Shown piece after piece: positions 54,982 through 63,118 of a stretch of DNA of 64,000 nucleotides. The stretch lies in NCBI RefSeq assembly GCF_023330665.1, contig NZ_CP097127.1, forward strand, positions 1,488,001 to 1,552,000. Reading direction: 5' to 3'. The notes below the pieces were generated by a model. That model was not told the DNA's origin, searched no databases, and worked only from the letters and a program-made list of their open reading frames with translations. The translations under genes and the position numbers were made by a program. Every line of letters begins with the position of its first letter. Position 1 is the stretch's first letter. The stretch comes from Conexibacter sp. S30A1. Lineage in GTDB: Bacteria; Actinomycetota; Thermoleophilia; Solirubrobacterales; Solirubrobacteraceae.

Positions 54982-56087
54982 GCGCTCAGCTCGAGCAGTT
55001 CGGGGTGTGGCGTTGACAGCAGCTCCGGACCATCCGGGCCGACGAGGACATCGTCCTCGAGCCGCAGGCCTCCGACACCGGGCAGGTAGATCCCCGGTTC
55101 GATGGTGAAGATCATGCCTGCGACAAGCGGGGTCTGCGTGCGCGGAACCAGGAACGGGGGCTCGTGGATCGCCAAACCGATCGCGTGCCCGGCGCCGTGA
55201 AGGCACTGCCCAAGATCGGGACGCGCTTCAACCGGCTGGCGTGCGGCAGCATCCACCTCACGGGCGCTGATCCCAGGGCGACAGGCCGCGATCGCGGCCG
55301 CCTGAGCCTCCCGCACGACGATCCAGGCGTCCCTCGCCCAATCCGACGCGGGCCCAACCGTGGCACACCGCGTCAGATCCCCCCAGTAACCGTCAAGACA
55401 GGCCGATAGATCAGCGCACACGACGTCACCAACGCGCAGCTCACGATCTCCGGGCTCACTGTGCGGGTTGGCAGCCCGCTCCCCGAACAGGATCAGTGGA
55501 TGCGCTGCCCTAGCCCCCTGCTCGCGCAGCCAGCTCTCGACACGACCGTTGGCCTCACGCTCGGTCACGCCGGGGCTGAGCGTCTCAAACACCAGTCTCA
55601 CGCCACGCTCGACAAGCTCGCACGCCGCCCTTACCTTTTCGATCTCACCCGCCTCCTTACACCAACGCAGCGCATCCATGAGCTGCCCGGCGCTGACCAG
55701 CTCAAACCCAGCCGCGCGCAACGCCTCGCTACGCGCAAAATTCAGGTGCTCGCCCTCCACACCGACCCGTCGCGCACCAGCGAGCGCTGCGACCAGCTCA
55801 GCCACACCGTCCGAGCTCGCTTCATAAGAGACTCGGGTGAGCACGTCGGGCGCGTCGCGCACCTGGCCGCGATCAAGCGCCGGAACCAGAATCGCAGCCG
55901 ACGAACCCGCGTGGACCGTGACCGCAAAAAGCCGCTCAAGCTGCAGCGGCCGAAAGCCGCTGAGATACGCGATCGACTCGTCGCTTGTGGCAACAAACGC
56001 ATCCAGGCCAGCCTCAACGACCGCCTCCCGAAGACGTCTTATACGCTCTCCTGCTTGAAGGGCAGCCGGCGCCGTGCTCACCACCAC
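54978..56087 (-). CDS. M24-family metallopeptidase, Xaa-Pro aminopeptidase/dipeptidase type (or creatinase-like)
   Basis: A 369-residue pita-bread-fold enzyme. N-terminal creatinase-like domain (residues 1-~130: IRRLREAVVEAGLDAFVATS, AYLSGFRPLQLERLFAV). Catalytic domain (~140-369): metal Asp residues in DLSACLDGYWGDLTR, His in GHAIGLAIHEPPF, Glu in FTIEPGIYLPG and in RLEDDVLV. This set fits prolidase/Xaa-Pro aminopeptidases; creatinases share the fold but lack the metals, so a peptidase is more likely. First gene of the operon; three GTG codons at 56087-56079 are possible starts. An almost identical, truncated copy is at 16086-16919. Confidence 0.9.
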   Translation of the reverse strand: MVVSTAPAALQAGERIRRLREAVVEAGLDAFVATSDESIAYLSGFRPLQLERLFAVTVHAGSSAAILVPALDRGQVRDAPDVLTRVSYEASSDGVAELVAALAGARRVGVEGEHLNFARSEALRAAGFELVSAGQLMDALRWCKEAGEIEKVRAACELVERGVRLVFETLSPGVTEREANGRVESWLREQGARAAHPLILFGERAANPHSEPGDRELRVGDVVCADLSACLDGYWGDLTRCATVGPASDWARDAWIVVREAQAAAIAACRPGISAREVDAAARQPVEARPDLGQCLHGAGHAIGLAIHEPPFLVPRTQTPLVAGMIFTIEPGIYLPGVGGLRLEDDVLVGPDGPELLSTPHPELLELSA

Positions 56088-56149
56088 AGAACCCCAAAAT
56101 AAACGCCTCGCACAGCTCCCCAGCTCCTCGTTTGCGTTTTGCTATGGCA

Positions 56150-56178
56150 AAGTTATTGAGGCCTGAGCGAACTGTCAA
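56150..56178 (-). promoter_or_regulatory. sigma-70-type promoter of the M24-hyu-putA operon
   Basis: On the minus strand, TTGACA (56178-56173), a 17-base spacer, and TAACTT (56155-56150). It lies in the 125-base gap to the divergent XRE-cupin gene; transcription would start near 56142. TTGAA...TTCAA near 56195-56213 may be a regulator site. Confidence 0.7.
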
Positions 56179-56212
56179 GAGCCGAGCCCGAATTTTGAAA
56201 AGCGCAACTTCA

Positions 56213-56776
56213 ATGGAAACCGACCTCCAGCACATCGGCCAAAGGCTGCAGCAACTGCGCCGCGAGCACGGGCTCACGCTTCAGGAACTGGCCGGTCACT
56301 GCGGCTTCTCGACCGGCTACCTATCCCAGATCGAGACAGGCACCGCCGTGCCATCGCTAACAGCCCTGCAGGTCATCGCAGCCGACCTCGGCGTAGAGGT
56401 CGCAGACTTCTTCCCCGAGGAACACCGCCACGGCACACGACTGATCCGGGCCGCCGACCGCCACGAATTCCGCCTGGAGCAAGGCTCAGGCGAGGTCTAC
56501 GCCGTACTGGCAGGCCAGGTCGCAGACCGCGCCTTCTCCGCACTCTACGCCCGCCACCTCCCCGCCAACGGAGGCAGCGAACGACCATTTCGCCACCTTG
56601 GTGAGGAGTTCAGCCTGATCCTCTCAGGCACACTCGAGCTGACCATCGAAGGCGAGACCTACGAACTCGGACCCGGGGACTGGATCCATTACTCCTCACA
56701 CCCAAGCCACTCCGCGCACGTAACCTCCGAAGAGCCCGTAGAAGCACTGTGGCTCCTGACCCCAGGCGTAGTTTGA
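56213..56776 (+). CDS. XRE-family HTH plus cupin regulator
   Basis: A 187-residue regulator: XRE HTH at residues ~8-60 (RLQQLRREHGLTLQELAGHC, FSTGYLSQIETGTAVPSLTA) and a C-terminal cupin_2 domain (EEFSLILSGTLELTIEGETY, then LGPGDWIHYSSHPSHS with the metal-site His residues). Proteins of this design (PuuR and hydroxyproline/amine regulators among them) sense a small molecule in the cupin and control adjacent catabolic genes. It is divergent from the M24-hyu-putA operon and probably controls it. Start at 56213; the frame is open upstream but lacks homology. Confidence 0.9.
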   Translation: METDLQHIGQRLQQLRREHGLTLQELAGHCGFSTGYLSQIETGTAVPSLTALQVIAADLGVEVADFFPEEHRHGTRLIRAADRHEFRLEQGSGEVYAVLAGQVADRAFSALYARHLPANGGSERPFRHLGEEFSLILSGTLELTIEGETYELGPGDWIHYSSHPSHSAHVTSEEPVEALWLLTPGVV

Positions 56777-57336
56777 GCACCGACCCTCTACTCGACGAAG
56801 CCAAGCTCGGCACCGTTCTTGGCCGCCGCCTGCGAGAACGACGTTCCGAGCTTGGTAAGACTCTCACCGAGATAGCCCGCACCGTCGACATGTCACCGGG
56901 ATACCTCTCGACGATCGAGACCGGCGCCAGTGTTCCCTCGCTCCCCGTACTCGCACGTCTCGCCCACGCCCTCGACATATCGCTTGCCGAAACCCTGCGC
57001 ACATCAAGCAGCACCCACGTCTCGCGCGGAAGCATCACCGACGATCCAGGGACCCGGCTACTGGTGCCGGATAACTCACAGCTAGAGATCGCCTGCCAAT
57101 CCGCGGACGCCGGACAGACAGGCGAAGCACCGGTCACGCTCGGCAACGGAGATGTCTTCGTCTACCTACACCAAGGCTCCCTGCAGATAACCGTCGACGA
57201 TGAGCTGTTCGAACTGGGTCCCGGCGACGCGCTACATGGGGACCGACCGCGCCAAATCTCATGGCGCGCCACAGGCCCCGAACCCGTGCTAGCACTTTGG
57301 ACGACCGCAAGCACGAGAACGCTCCCACGCAGTTGA
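56773..57336 (+). CDS. second XRE-family HTH plus cupin regulator
   Basis: A ~187-residue paralogue with HTH (LGRRLRERRSELGKTLTEIA, MSPGYLSTIETGASVPSLPV) and cupin (LGNGDVFVYLHQGSLQITVD, FELGPGDALHGDRPRQISW). It may start at TTG 56773, overlapping the first regulator's stop as TTGA, or at GTG 56749. Co-transcribed with the first; the pair may form a hetero-regulator, or each may serve one of the two flanking operons. Confidence 0.85.
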   Translation: MSTDPLLDEAKLGTVLGRRLRERRSELGKTLTEIARTVDMSPGYLSTIETGASVPSLPVLARLAHALDISLAETLRTSSSTHVSRGSITDDPGTRLLVPDNSQLEIACQSADAGQTGEAPVTLGNGDVFVYLHQGSLQITVDDELFELGPGDALHGDRPRQISWRATGPEPVLALWTTASTRTLPRS

Positions 57337-57432
57337 CGGATAGCGAGCGGTGGCGGTAGGTGCCCCAGGGCTTCACTCGAGTCACAGGCGCCCACCGGAT
57401 CGGCATAAACCGTCAACCACATCAGCCCTTTA

Positions 57433-57582
57433 CCAAGCCCGCTGTCGGACTCGAACCGACAACCGCCCCATTACAAGTGCCCTATTTGCCCTGCAAATGC
57501 CCACTTTCTCGTTGGTCCCATCAAGTTCTGTGCAGTTCTCTCAGGTCATAATTGCCGAGTTCGGGACACATTTCGGGACACG
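57433..57582 (-). repeat. tRNA-fragment repeat, copy D
   Basis: Nearly identical to 36803-36950 and 38165-38313: on the minus strand CACTTGTAATG, GTCGGTTCGAGTCCGAC, GCGGGCTTG. It lies at the far side of the M24-hyu-putA island, in direct orientation to copy C. The rest of the 57337-57665 gap holds nothing recognised. Confidence 0.8.
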
Positions 57583-57665
57583 CTCGCCGAAGAACTTCTG
57601 CGCCGGCCTCTGATCCTTGCGGCAGTGTGGTCGCCAAGGTCACCGCGTGAACGTCGGCTACCGAC

Positions 57666-59138
57666 TCAGGCGAGCCCTTCGAAGCAGAGATACTTGAGTT
57701 CAAGGTAGTCGTCGAGGCCGTGCCGCGAGCCCTCGCGGCCAAGGCCCGACTGCTTCACGCCCCCGAAGGGTGCCGCCTCAGACGAGATCAAGCCGGTGTT
57801 GATCCCGACGACGCCATACTCAAGGGCCTCACCGAGCCGCCAGGCCCGTCCCAAGTCGCGCGTAAAGAAGTAGGCCGAGAGTCCTGACTCAGTGTCGTTG
57901 GCGAGGGCGATGGCTTCGGCCTCAGAGCTGAACCGAAAGACAGCTGCTACCGGGCCGAAGGTCTCCTCTTTAGCGACCAGCATCTCGCTCGTCGCGCCCG
58001 TGATGATCGTCGGCTCGTAGAACGTGCCACCTAACTCGTGGCGTTTCCCGCCGAGCTGAATTGTCGCCCCATGGTCGAGCGCATCACCGACGTGGCGCTC
58101 CACCTTCTCAACGGCAGCCTGTGTGATGAGCGGACCTTGCGCGACATCCGGTTCGAGTCCGGAACCAACTGTCATCGCCGCCGTGGCCTGCTTCAGTCGC
58201 TTTACGAACTCATCATGGATTCCTGCCTGCACTATGAGTCGGTTAGCGCACACGCACGTCTGGCCGGCATTGCGAAACTTGGACGCGATCGCACCCGCGA
58301 CAGCGAGATCAATGTCCGCATCATCGAACACGATAAGTGGTGCGTTGCCGCCGAGTTCAAGCAGCGTGCGCTTGACTGTACCGGCACATTGAGCGGCGAG
58401 AAGTTTCCCGACAGCCGTGGATCCGGTGAAGGTTAACGCCCGTACCTGTGGATGCGAGGTCAGCACAGCGCCGACCTCTTGCGCGGGTCCGTGAGTCACG
58501 TTGAACACGCCGGGGGGAATGCCGGCTCGCTCAGCCAGCTCCGCGAGCGCTAGTGCTGACAGAGGTGTCTCGCTCGCTGGCTTGAGCACCATCGTGCAGC
58601 CAGCCGCCAGCGCAGGCCCAGCCTTGCGCAGGATCATGGCTGAAGGGAAGTTCCAGGGCGTGATCGCAGCGCAAACGCCGATCGGCTGCTTGATCACCAC
58701 CGTCCGGCGCCCCTGTTGGTTGGTGGGAACGACATCACCATAGGCACGCTTAGCTTCCTCTGCGAACCACTCGACGAAGCCGGCTCCGTAAAGCACCTCG
58801 CCGCGCGCTTCGGCGAGCGGCTTGCCTTGCTCTGCCGTCACAATCCGTGCAAGGCCATCAGCGTGCTCGACTATCAGCTCATACCATCGGCGAAGGATCG
58901 CGGAGCGTTCGCGGGCGAGAAGCCTCGACCACTCGCCAAACGCGACATGCGCAGCCGTGACCGCCTCTTCCACCTGCTCAGCAGACGCGCTTGCAACCGT
59001 CGCGAGGCGGTCGCCTGTCGCCGGGTCACGGACCACTACCGGTTCTGCTAGGCCATCTGTCCACTCGCCGTTTATGTAGAGCTGCTCGCGGACGAGGCCA
59101 TCGCTCAGCGCTACATCGCTCAAGGCTAACATGATCAA
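57666..59138 (-). CDS. NAD(P)-dependent semialdehyde dehydrogenase (GabD-like; probable 2-oxoglutarate semialdehyde dehydrogenase)
   Basis: A 490-residue ALDH: AAITPWNFPSAMILRKAGPA, TFTGSTAVGKLLAAQCAG, catalytic Glu in LLELGGNAPLIVF, catalytic Cys in FRNAGQTCVCANR (Cys ~ residue 289), and EETFGPVAAVFRF. Sequence is of the succinate-semialdehyde dehydrogenase group, which includes 2-oxoglutarate semialdehyde dehydrogenases. As last gene after a DapA-family deaminase and a three-part amine dehydrogenase, oxidation of 2-oxoglutarate semialdehyde in hydroxyproline degradation is the best guess. Starts within the ferredoxin-like gene's stop (ATGA). Confidence 0.92.
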   Translation of the reverse strand: MIMLALSDVALSDGLVREQLYINGEWTDGLAEPVVVRDPATGDRLATVASASAEQVEEAVTAAHVAFGEWSRLLARERSAILRRWYELIVEHADGLARIVTAEQGKPLAEARGEVLYGAGFVEWFAEEAKRAYGDVVPTNQQGRRTVVIKQPIGVCAAITPWNFPSAMILRKAGPALAAGCTMVLKPASETPLSALALAELAERAGIPPGVFNVTHGPAQEVGAVLTSHPQVRALTFTGSTAVGKLLAAQCAGTVKRTLLELGGNAPLIVFDDADIDLAVAGAIASKFRNAGQTCVCANRLIVQAGIHDEFVKRLKQATAAMTVGSGLEPDVAQGPLITQAAVEKVERHVGDALDHGATIQLGGKRHELGGTFYEPTIITGATSEMLVAKEETFGPVAAVFRFSSEAEAIALANDTESGLSAYFFTRDLGRAWRLGEALEYGVVGINTGLISSEAAPFGGVKQSGLGREGSRHGLDDYLELKYLCFEGLA

Positions 59139-59452
59139 TCGCTCTCCTTACCGGCTTCAGCTGGAACTAGTCCAGCCATGTGCCGGACCTCCATGCCGTC
59201 GTTTGCCCAGGTCATACAGGCGCGAACATTTGCCACGCCGTTCACCATGACCAAGCACTCAAAGCACAGCCCCATCCCACAATAGAGGCCCCGGCTGGCT
59301 CCGTGCCGTGTACGGCGCAGCTCGGCGTCGCCGCGGGCGATCAGTACCGCAGCGACCGTCTCGCCCAGATACGCCTCTACCGGCTCGCCATCCACGGTGA
59401 TTGCCACCGGCTGACCTCGACGAACGCCCGTCGGCAGCGGCGCTCTAGTCAA
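59135..59452 (-). CDS. (2Fe-2S) ferredoxin-like subunit of an amine/hydroxyproline dehydrogenase (HcnA/SoxA-type)
   Basis: A 105-residue plant-type [2Fe-2S] domain: cluster Cys residues in GLYCGMGLCFECLVMVNG and the fourth in ANVRACMT. The fold precedes with VAITVDGEPVEAYLGETVAA. Such small subunits join two flavoprotein subunits in D-hydroxyproline dehydrogenase, opine and hydrogen-cyanide synthase-type enzymes; both partners are encoded at 60433-63118. Overlaps neighbours by 4 bases on both sides. Confidence 0.88.
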   Translation of the reverse strand: MTRAPLPTGVRRGQPVAITVDGEPVEAYLGETVAAVLIARGDAELRRTRHGASRGLYCGMGLCFECLVMVNGVANVRACMTWANDGMEVRHMAGLVPAEAGKESD

Positions 59453-60411
59453 TTCGTCGTCTCGCTTCCGTCGCCGCGGTCCGGCTCGAGGATGCCTTCC
59501 TCGACCAAGATGGCCCGGATCTGCTGAAGCAGCTCTGGTCTTTTGATTGGCAGGCGTGGCGGCCTAACGGTCCCCCCTGGCTGTCCGATCATGGTCATGA
59601 TCGCCTTGAGTTGGCTCTGGTAGTGACCGAAGCGACCCCGCCAGCCGCCTGGTAGCCACAGTTTCTCGAAGATTCGATCAGTGCGCTCAGCGTGTTGCAA
59701 GCAATAGGCCTGATCGCCTTCCCAGTGTGCCTGCCAGAAGCGTGGGTCGGCATCGTCGAGGATCGCCCCGCCGCCGATGAACCCGTCGCCTCCGACACGG
59801 GTTAATGCCCGGTATCCCGCGCGGGACATGAATGGACCGAAGACGCGAGCACGCTGGACAACCATTCGCGTGGTCTCGACAAATCGGTCGAAGTCACCTG
59901 TGCTGTTCTTCAGCGCCACTACCGAGTCGATGTCGACCAAGCGTGCACAGAGTTCTGGACTGAAATCGACGTGTGTGCCGCTCGGCCAGTTGTAGAGCAT
60001 CATCGGAGCGTCCGGCAGGGCAGTACAAATGTCCTCGTAGAAGGCGACGATCTCCTCGTCCAATGGTCTGCTGTATGCGGGCGCGCTGGCCGCGATGCCC
60101 GAAGCGCCAGCACGCATTGCGTGGTCGGCTAGCTCAATCACGGCCTTGGCCGTATAGTCGCTGCAGCCGATCACAACGGGTACGCGTCCGCCTACGCAAC
60201 CGATTGCAGTTTCAGCGACAGCGCGTCGTTCCGCCGATGTCTGGGAGAACCATTCTCCGGTGGTTCCGTTGATCAGCACTCCGTGCAGACCATGGGCTAG
60301 GTAGTGCTCTAGCAACGACTCCAGGAGGTCCAGTCTGAGTTCGCCGTGCTCGCCGTACGGTGTCGGACATGCGGCCCAGTACCCCTGCCATGAGATGTCA
60401 GTACGATCCAT
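59449..60411 (-). CDS. DapA-family lyase, probable pyrroline-4-hydroxy-2-carboxylate deaminase
   Basis: A 320-residue class I aldolase-fold enzyme: GVLINGTTGEWFSQTSAERRA, MLYNWPSGTHVDFSPEL with the conserved Tyr, VVALKNSTGDFDRF with the Schiff-base Lys (~residue 165), and GGDGFIGGGAILDD. It is not a typical dihydrodipicolinate synthase by context: it lies inside an amine-dehydrogenase operon beside a semialdehyde dehydrogenase, the arrangement of the hydroxyproline pathway, where a DapA homologue removes ammonia from pyrroline-4-hydroxy-2-carboxylate. Start has GGGAGG 9 bases upstream. Confidence 0.88.
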   Translation of the reverse strand: MDRTDISWQGYWAACPTPYGEHGELRLDLLESLLEHYLAHGLHGVLINGTTGEWFSQTSAERRAVAETAIGCVGGRVPVVIGCSDYTAKAVIELADHAMRAGASGIAASAPAYSRPLDEEIVAFYEDICTALPDAPMMLYNWPSGTHVDFSPELCARLVDIDSVVALKNSTGDFDRFVETTRMVVQRARVFGPFMSRAGYRALTRVGGDGFIGGGAILDDADPRFWQAHWEGDQAYCLQHAERTDRIFEKLWLPGGWRGRFGHYQSQLKAIMTMIGQPGGTVRPPRLPIKRPELLQQIRAILVEEGILEPDRGDGSETTN

Positions 60412-60432
60412 TCGTTTGCCTCCCTGTGTCGT

Positions 60433-61695
60433 TCAACTGCGTGCTGCGGCCATCGCGGCTGCGGCGCGGTCGGGTGCAAAGTTGTCCGGCACCGCTGACT
60501 TGCCGGTCGGGTGGGCCAGGGTCTCTGCTAATAGCTGTGCCATCAGCGGCCCCAGCGTGAACCCGGTCGTCGCCATGCAGGTGAAATAGCCTGGCAGCTG
60601 TCGTGATGGACCGACGAGCGGCTCTAGGTCATCCGTGAAGGCGAGTGGTCCGGACCAGGTCCGGAGCAGACGCACGTTCGCGAGCGCCGGCACTATGCGA
60701 GCAGCGATGGTGACGTTACCGGCGGCACTCGCCCACACGGTTCGATAGCGACCGTCGTCTCCGACTGCGCGCGCGGGCCAGCCGCCGCCAATGATGAACG
60801 TATCGTTGGCGGACTGTTTGAGCGTGAGCCTCCGCCCTATGTGCTGTACCAGCGGTGTCAGTATTCGCTCGCGCGGCTCGGTGACGTTGACATGCAGTCC
60901 CTCGCGGCGTACCGGATGACGCAGCCCAAGCATCGCTGCGATGTCGTTGGTCCACGCGCCGGCGGCATTGACTATTCGGCGGGCTTTTACGGAGCCGCGG
61001 CTGGTGCGCACGACAAAGCCGTCTTGTTGCTCGAGATCGATCGTGCGTACCTCTGCTCCCGTACGAATAGCGGCTCCCGCTTGTGCTGCACGCAGAGCGT
61101 AGAGTGGTGCAGCCAGAAGCGGGTTGGCGTGGCCTTCGGTTGGACAGTAGGTTGCGCCCTTGAGATTTGGGGTCAGGAACGGCGCGAAGGCTCTCAGTTC
61201 TTCCCCTTCGAGAACGTGCGTTTCCAAGCCGGCATCGTGCTCGATTCGCTGTTTTGAATGCAGCAGGCTTAGTTCTTTGTCGGTCTCGGCAACCATGAGC
61301 CCGCCGGTCACGTGCATCTCTAGCGATCCGTTGAGCTCTCTCTCTAGGTTTTGCCACAGCCTTGAACCCTGAACGTAAAGACGGATCTCAGGTAGCAACC
61401 GATGGGCGAGGCTGTCCACCTCAAGACCTGTCAGTTGATGGATCGCGATTTGCAAGTGAAAGCTTCCTGCGTTGGTACCAGACGCTTCACGATTTAGCTC
61501 GCTGCGCTCCAGCAGGGTTACCGTGACGCCTTCGCGCGCGAGGTAGTACGCGAGTGCGCATCCAATTACACCACCGCCGATGACGAGCACGTCGGTGTCG
61601 GACGGGAGCGATGAGCTAGTGTCGCTGAGCGAGAGCCACACGGCGCCGGCCGGCGATTCAATTGCGTGGCGTTGCGGGCGCTGTGAAGAAGCCAT
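60433..61695 (-). CDS. FAD-dependent dehydrogenase subunit, DAO family (HcnC/LhpB-like beta subunit)
   Basis: A 420-residue flavoprotein: TDVLVIGGGVIGCALAYYLA at residues ~34-53 binds FAD; REASGTNAGSFHLQI, IVNAAGAWTNDIAAMLG and RTWSGPLAFTDDLEPLVG follow, as in sarcosine oxidase and D-hydroxyproline dehydrogenase catalytic subunits. The first ~30 residues before the Rossmann strand overlap the upstream gene by 38 bases and may not all be translated. Catalytic partner of the subunits at 61658-63118 and 59135-59452. Confidence 0.9.
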   Translation of the reverse strand: MASSQRPQRHAIESPAGAVWLSLSDTSSSLPSDTDVLVIGGGVIGCALAYYLAREGVTVTLLERSELNREASGTNAGSFHLQIAIHQLTGLEVDSLAHRLLPEIRLYVQGSRLWQNLERELNGSLEMHVTGGLMVAETDKELSLLHSKQRIEHDAGLETHVLEGEELRAFAPFLTPNLKGATYCPTEGHANPLLAAPLYALRAAQAGAAIRTGAEVRTIDLEQQDGFVVRTSRGSVKARRIVNAAGAWTNDIAAMLGLRHPVRREGLHVNVTEPRERILTPLVQHIGRRLTLKQSANDTFIIGGGWPARAVGDDGRYRTVWASAAGNVTIAARIVPALANVRLLRTWSGPLAFTDDLEPLVGPSRQLPGYFTCMATTGFTLGPLMAQLLAETLAHPTGKSAVPDNFAPDRAAAAMAAARS

Positions 61696-63118
61696 AGTCT
61701 TCGATCGATTCGTCTGTGACTGCGCTGATCGGCACTGGACGCGCCGGCAGGCGCGCGGTAGGCGATCGGACTTGACCTAGTGCACAGTGGTGGCGTTGCG
61801 CAACGAGTCCCGCAATCGTTCGCTGACAATTGCGCCCCTGGCACAGGCCCATGCCAGCTCGGGTTAGAGCCTTTATGGCAGCTGGGTCAGCGGAGGCCCC
61901 GAGAGCTGGCTCGAGTGCAGCCCGGGTGATCTCTTCGCAACGGCAGATCACAGTCGTCTCGTCCGCAAGTTCGTATATCCCGGGGCCGACTCTGTGCATG
62001 CGCCGCAGGGCGCGGCGGAAGAGGCGACGACGACGCAGCCTGCGCCGCATTGGCTCTGACTGCCGCTCTGCCTCATGCGAGCCGATCGCGCCTAGGTCGC
62101 GCGCTGCTCCGAGACCTGCCAGCGACCCTTCGTCGATTGCCACCAGTGAGCCCTCCACGCCGGTTCCGTCTCCCGCGGCGTAGAGGCTGTCAACGCTCGT
62201 GCGCATCCAATCATCGACGAGTACCACCGCACCGCCCCGATCCTCGTCGTCCTCAAACGCGCAGCCGGCAAGGCGCAGAAGTTCTACCGACGGCAGAAAC
62301 CCGTAGCCAAGGCATAGTGCGTCACAGCGCTCGCTCCGCTCGGATCCGGGGATCACGCGCCAGTTATCGTCGACAGCGGCGTGGACCACGAGCTCGATGC
62401 GGCCCACGCCTTGGGCGGCGACAACGATTCGCCGGTAGCGCACCGGAATTTGCGCGCGGAGCAGCTGGGCTCTGTAGCCGACGGCGTCACGCAGCAGTGC
62501 GAGGTTGCCGGGTGCCGCGATGAGCATGGCGGCCATGTCTGCCGGGCGTGGTGGTGGCCCAGCGTCGCACACAAGCGTGATGTTGGCGCCGTAATGGTGA
62601 AGTTGGGCCGGGAAGGCCAGTGCGACCGGCCCGCTTCCGGCAAATGCGATCCGCTTACCAGGTAGAACGCGTTGCGTCTTTATCAGCGTCTGCGCGCCAC
62701 CGGCTGTCAGCACGCCCGGGAGAGTCCAGCCAGGGAAAGCGACAGGTCTGTCGTAAGCCCCGGGTGCGACGATTATGCGCTGGGCTTGGATGACGGTGGT
62801 GCTCTGCTCTCGTTCGCACACGATGGCGCTGGTGCCGTCGAGGTCGAGCACGCTGGTGAGGAGCCGCACGTCGATGTTCGGCTGACCCATCTGTGAGATG
62901 AGCCGTTCGCCTACGGCATAGTCGCGGCCGATAGCCCGAGTGTCTGCCACCTCGAAGCCGGGGCCCATGCGCTTGTAGATCTGACCGCCGAGGGTGGCTC
63001 GCTCGTCGACTAGGGTGACGGACAAGCCGGCGGCGGCCGCTTGTGCGGCCGCCGCCATCCCTGCGGGCCCGCCACCGACGACGAGCACGTCTGTCGTCGA
63101 GTGCGGAGCGCTCATCAC
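61658..63118 (-). CDS. FAD/NAD-binding subunit with BFD-like [2Fe-2S] domain (HcnB/LhpF-like alpha subunit)
   Basis: A 486-residue pyridine nucleotide-disulphide-type flavoprotein: DVLVVGGGPAGMAAAAQAAA (residues ~9-28), PGAYDRPVAFPGWTLPGVLT, and LYAAGDGTGVEGSLVAIDEG. The C-terminal ~90 residues are a BFD-like iron-sulphur domain with CRCEEITRAALEPAL and GLCQGRNCQRTIAGLV. This subunit passes electrons from the catalytic flavoprotein to acceptors. Overlaps the solute-binding protein gene by 4 bases. Confidence 0.9.
   Translation of the reverse strand: MMSAPHSTTDVLVVGGGPAGMAAAAQAAAAGLSVTLVDERATLGGQIYKRMGPGFEVADTRAIGRDYAVGERLISQMGQPNIDVRLLTSVLDLDGTSAIVCEREQSTTVIQAQRIIVAPGAYDRPVAFPGWTLPGVLTAGGAQTLIKTQRVLPGKRIAFAGSGPVALAFPAQLHHYGANITLVCDAGPPPRPADMAAMLIAAPGNLALLRDAVGYRAQLLRAQIPVRYRRIVVAAQGVGRIELVVHAAVDDNWRVIPGSERSERCDALCLGYGFLPSVELLRLAGCAFEDDEDRGGAVVLVDDWMRTSVDSLYAAGDGTGVEGSLVAIDEGSLAGLGAARDLGAIGSHEAERQSEPMRRRLRRRRLFRRALRRMHRVGPGIYELADETTVICRCEEITRAALEPALGASADPAAIKALTRAGMGLCQGRNCQRTIAGLVAQRHHCALGQVRSPTARLPARPVPISAVTDESIEDYGFFTAPATPRN

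Noticed and set aside
53000..55400. Possible separate genes in the many plus-strand frames across the hyu and M24 genes
   Set aside because: They follow the mirrored codon bias of the minus-strand genes and match no family.
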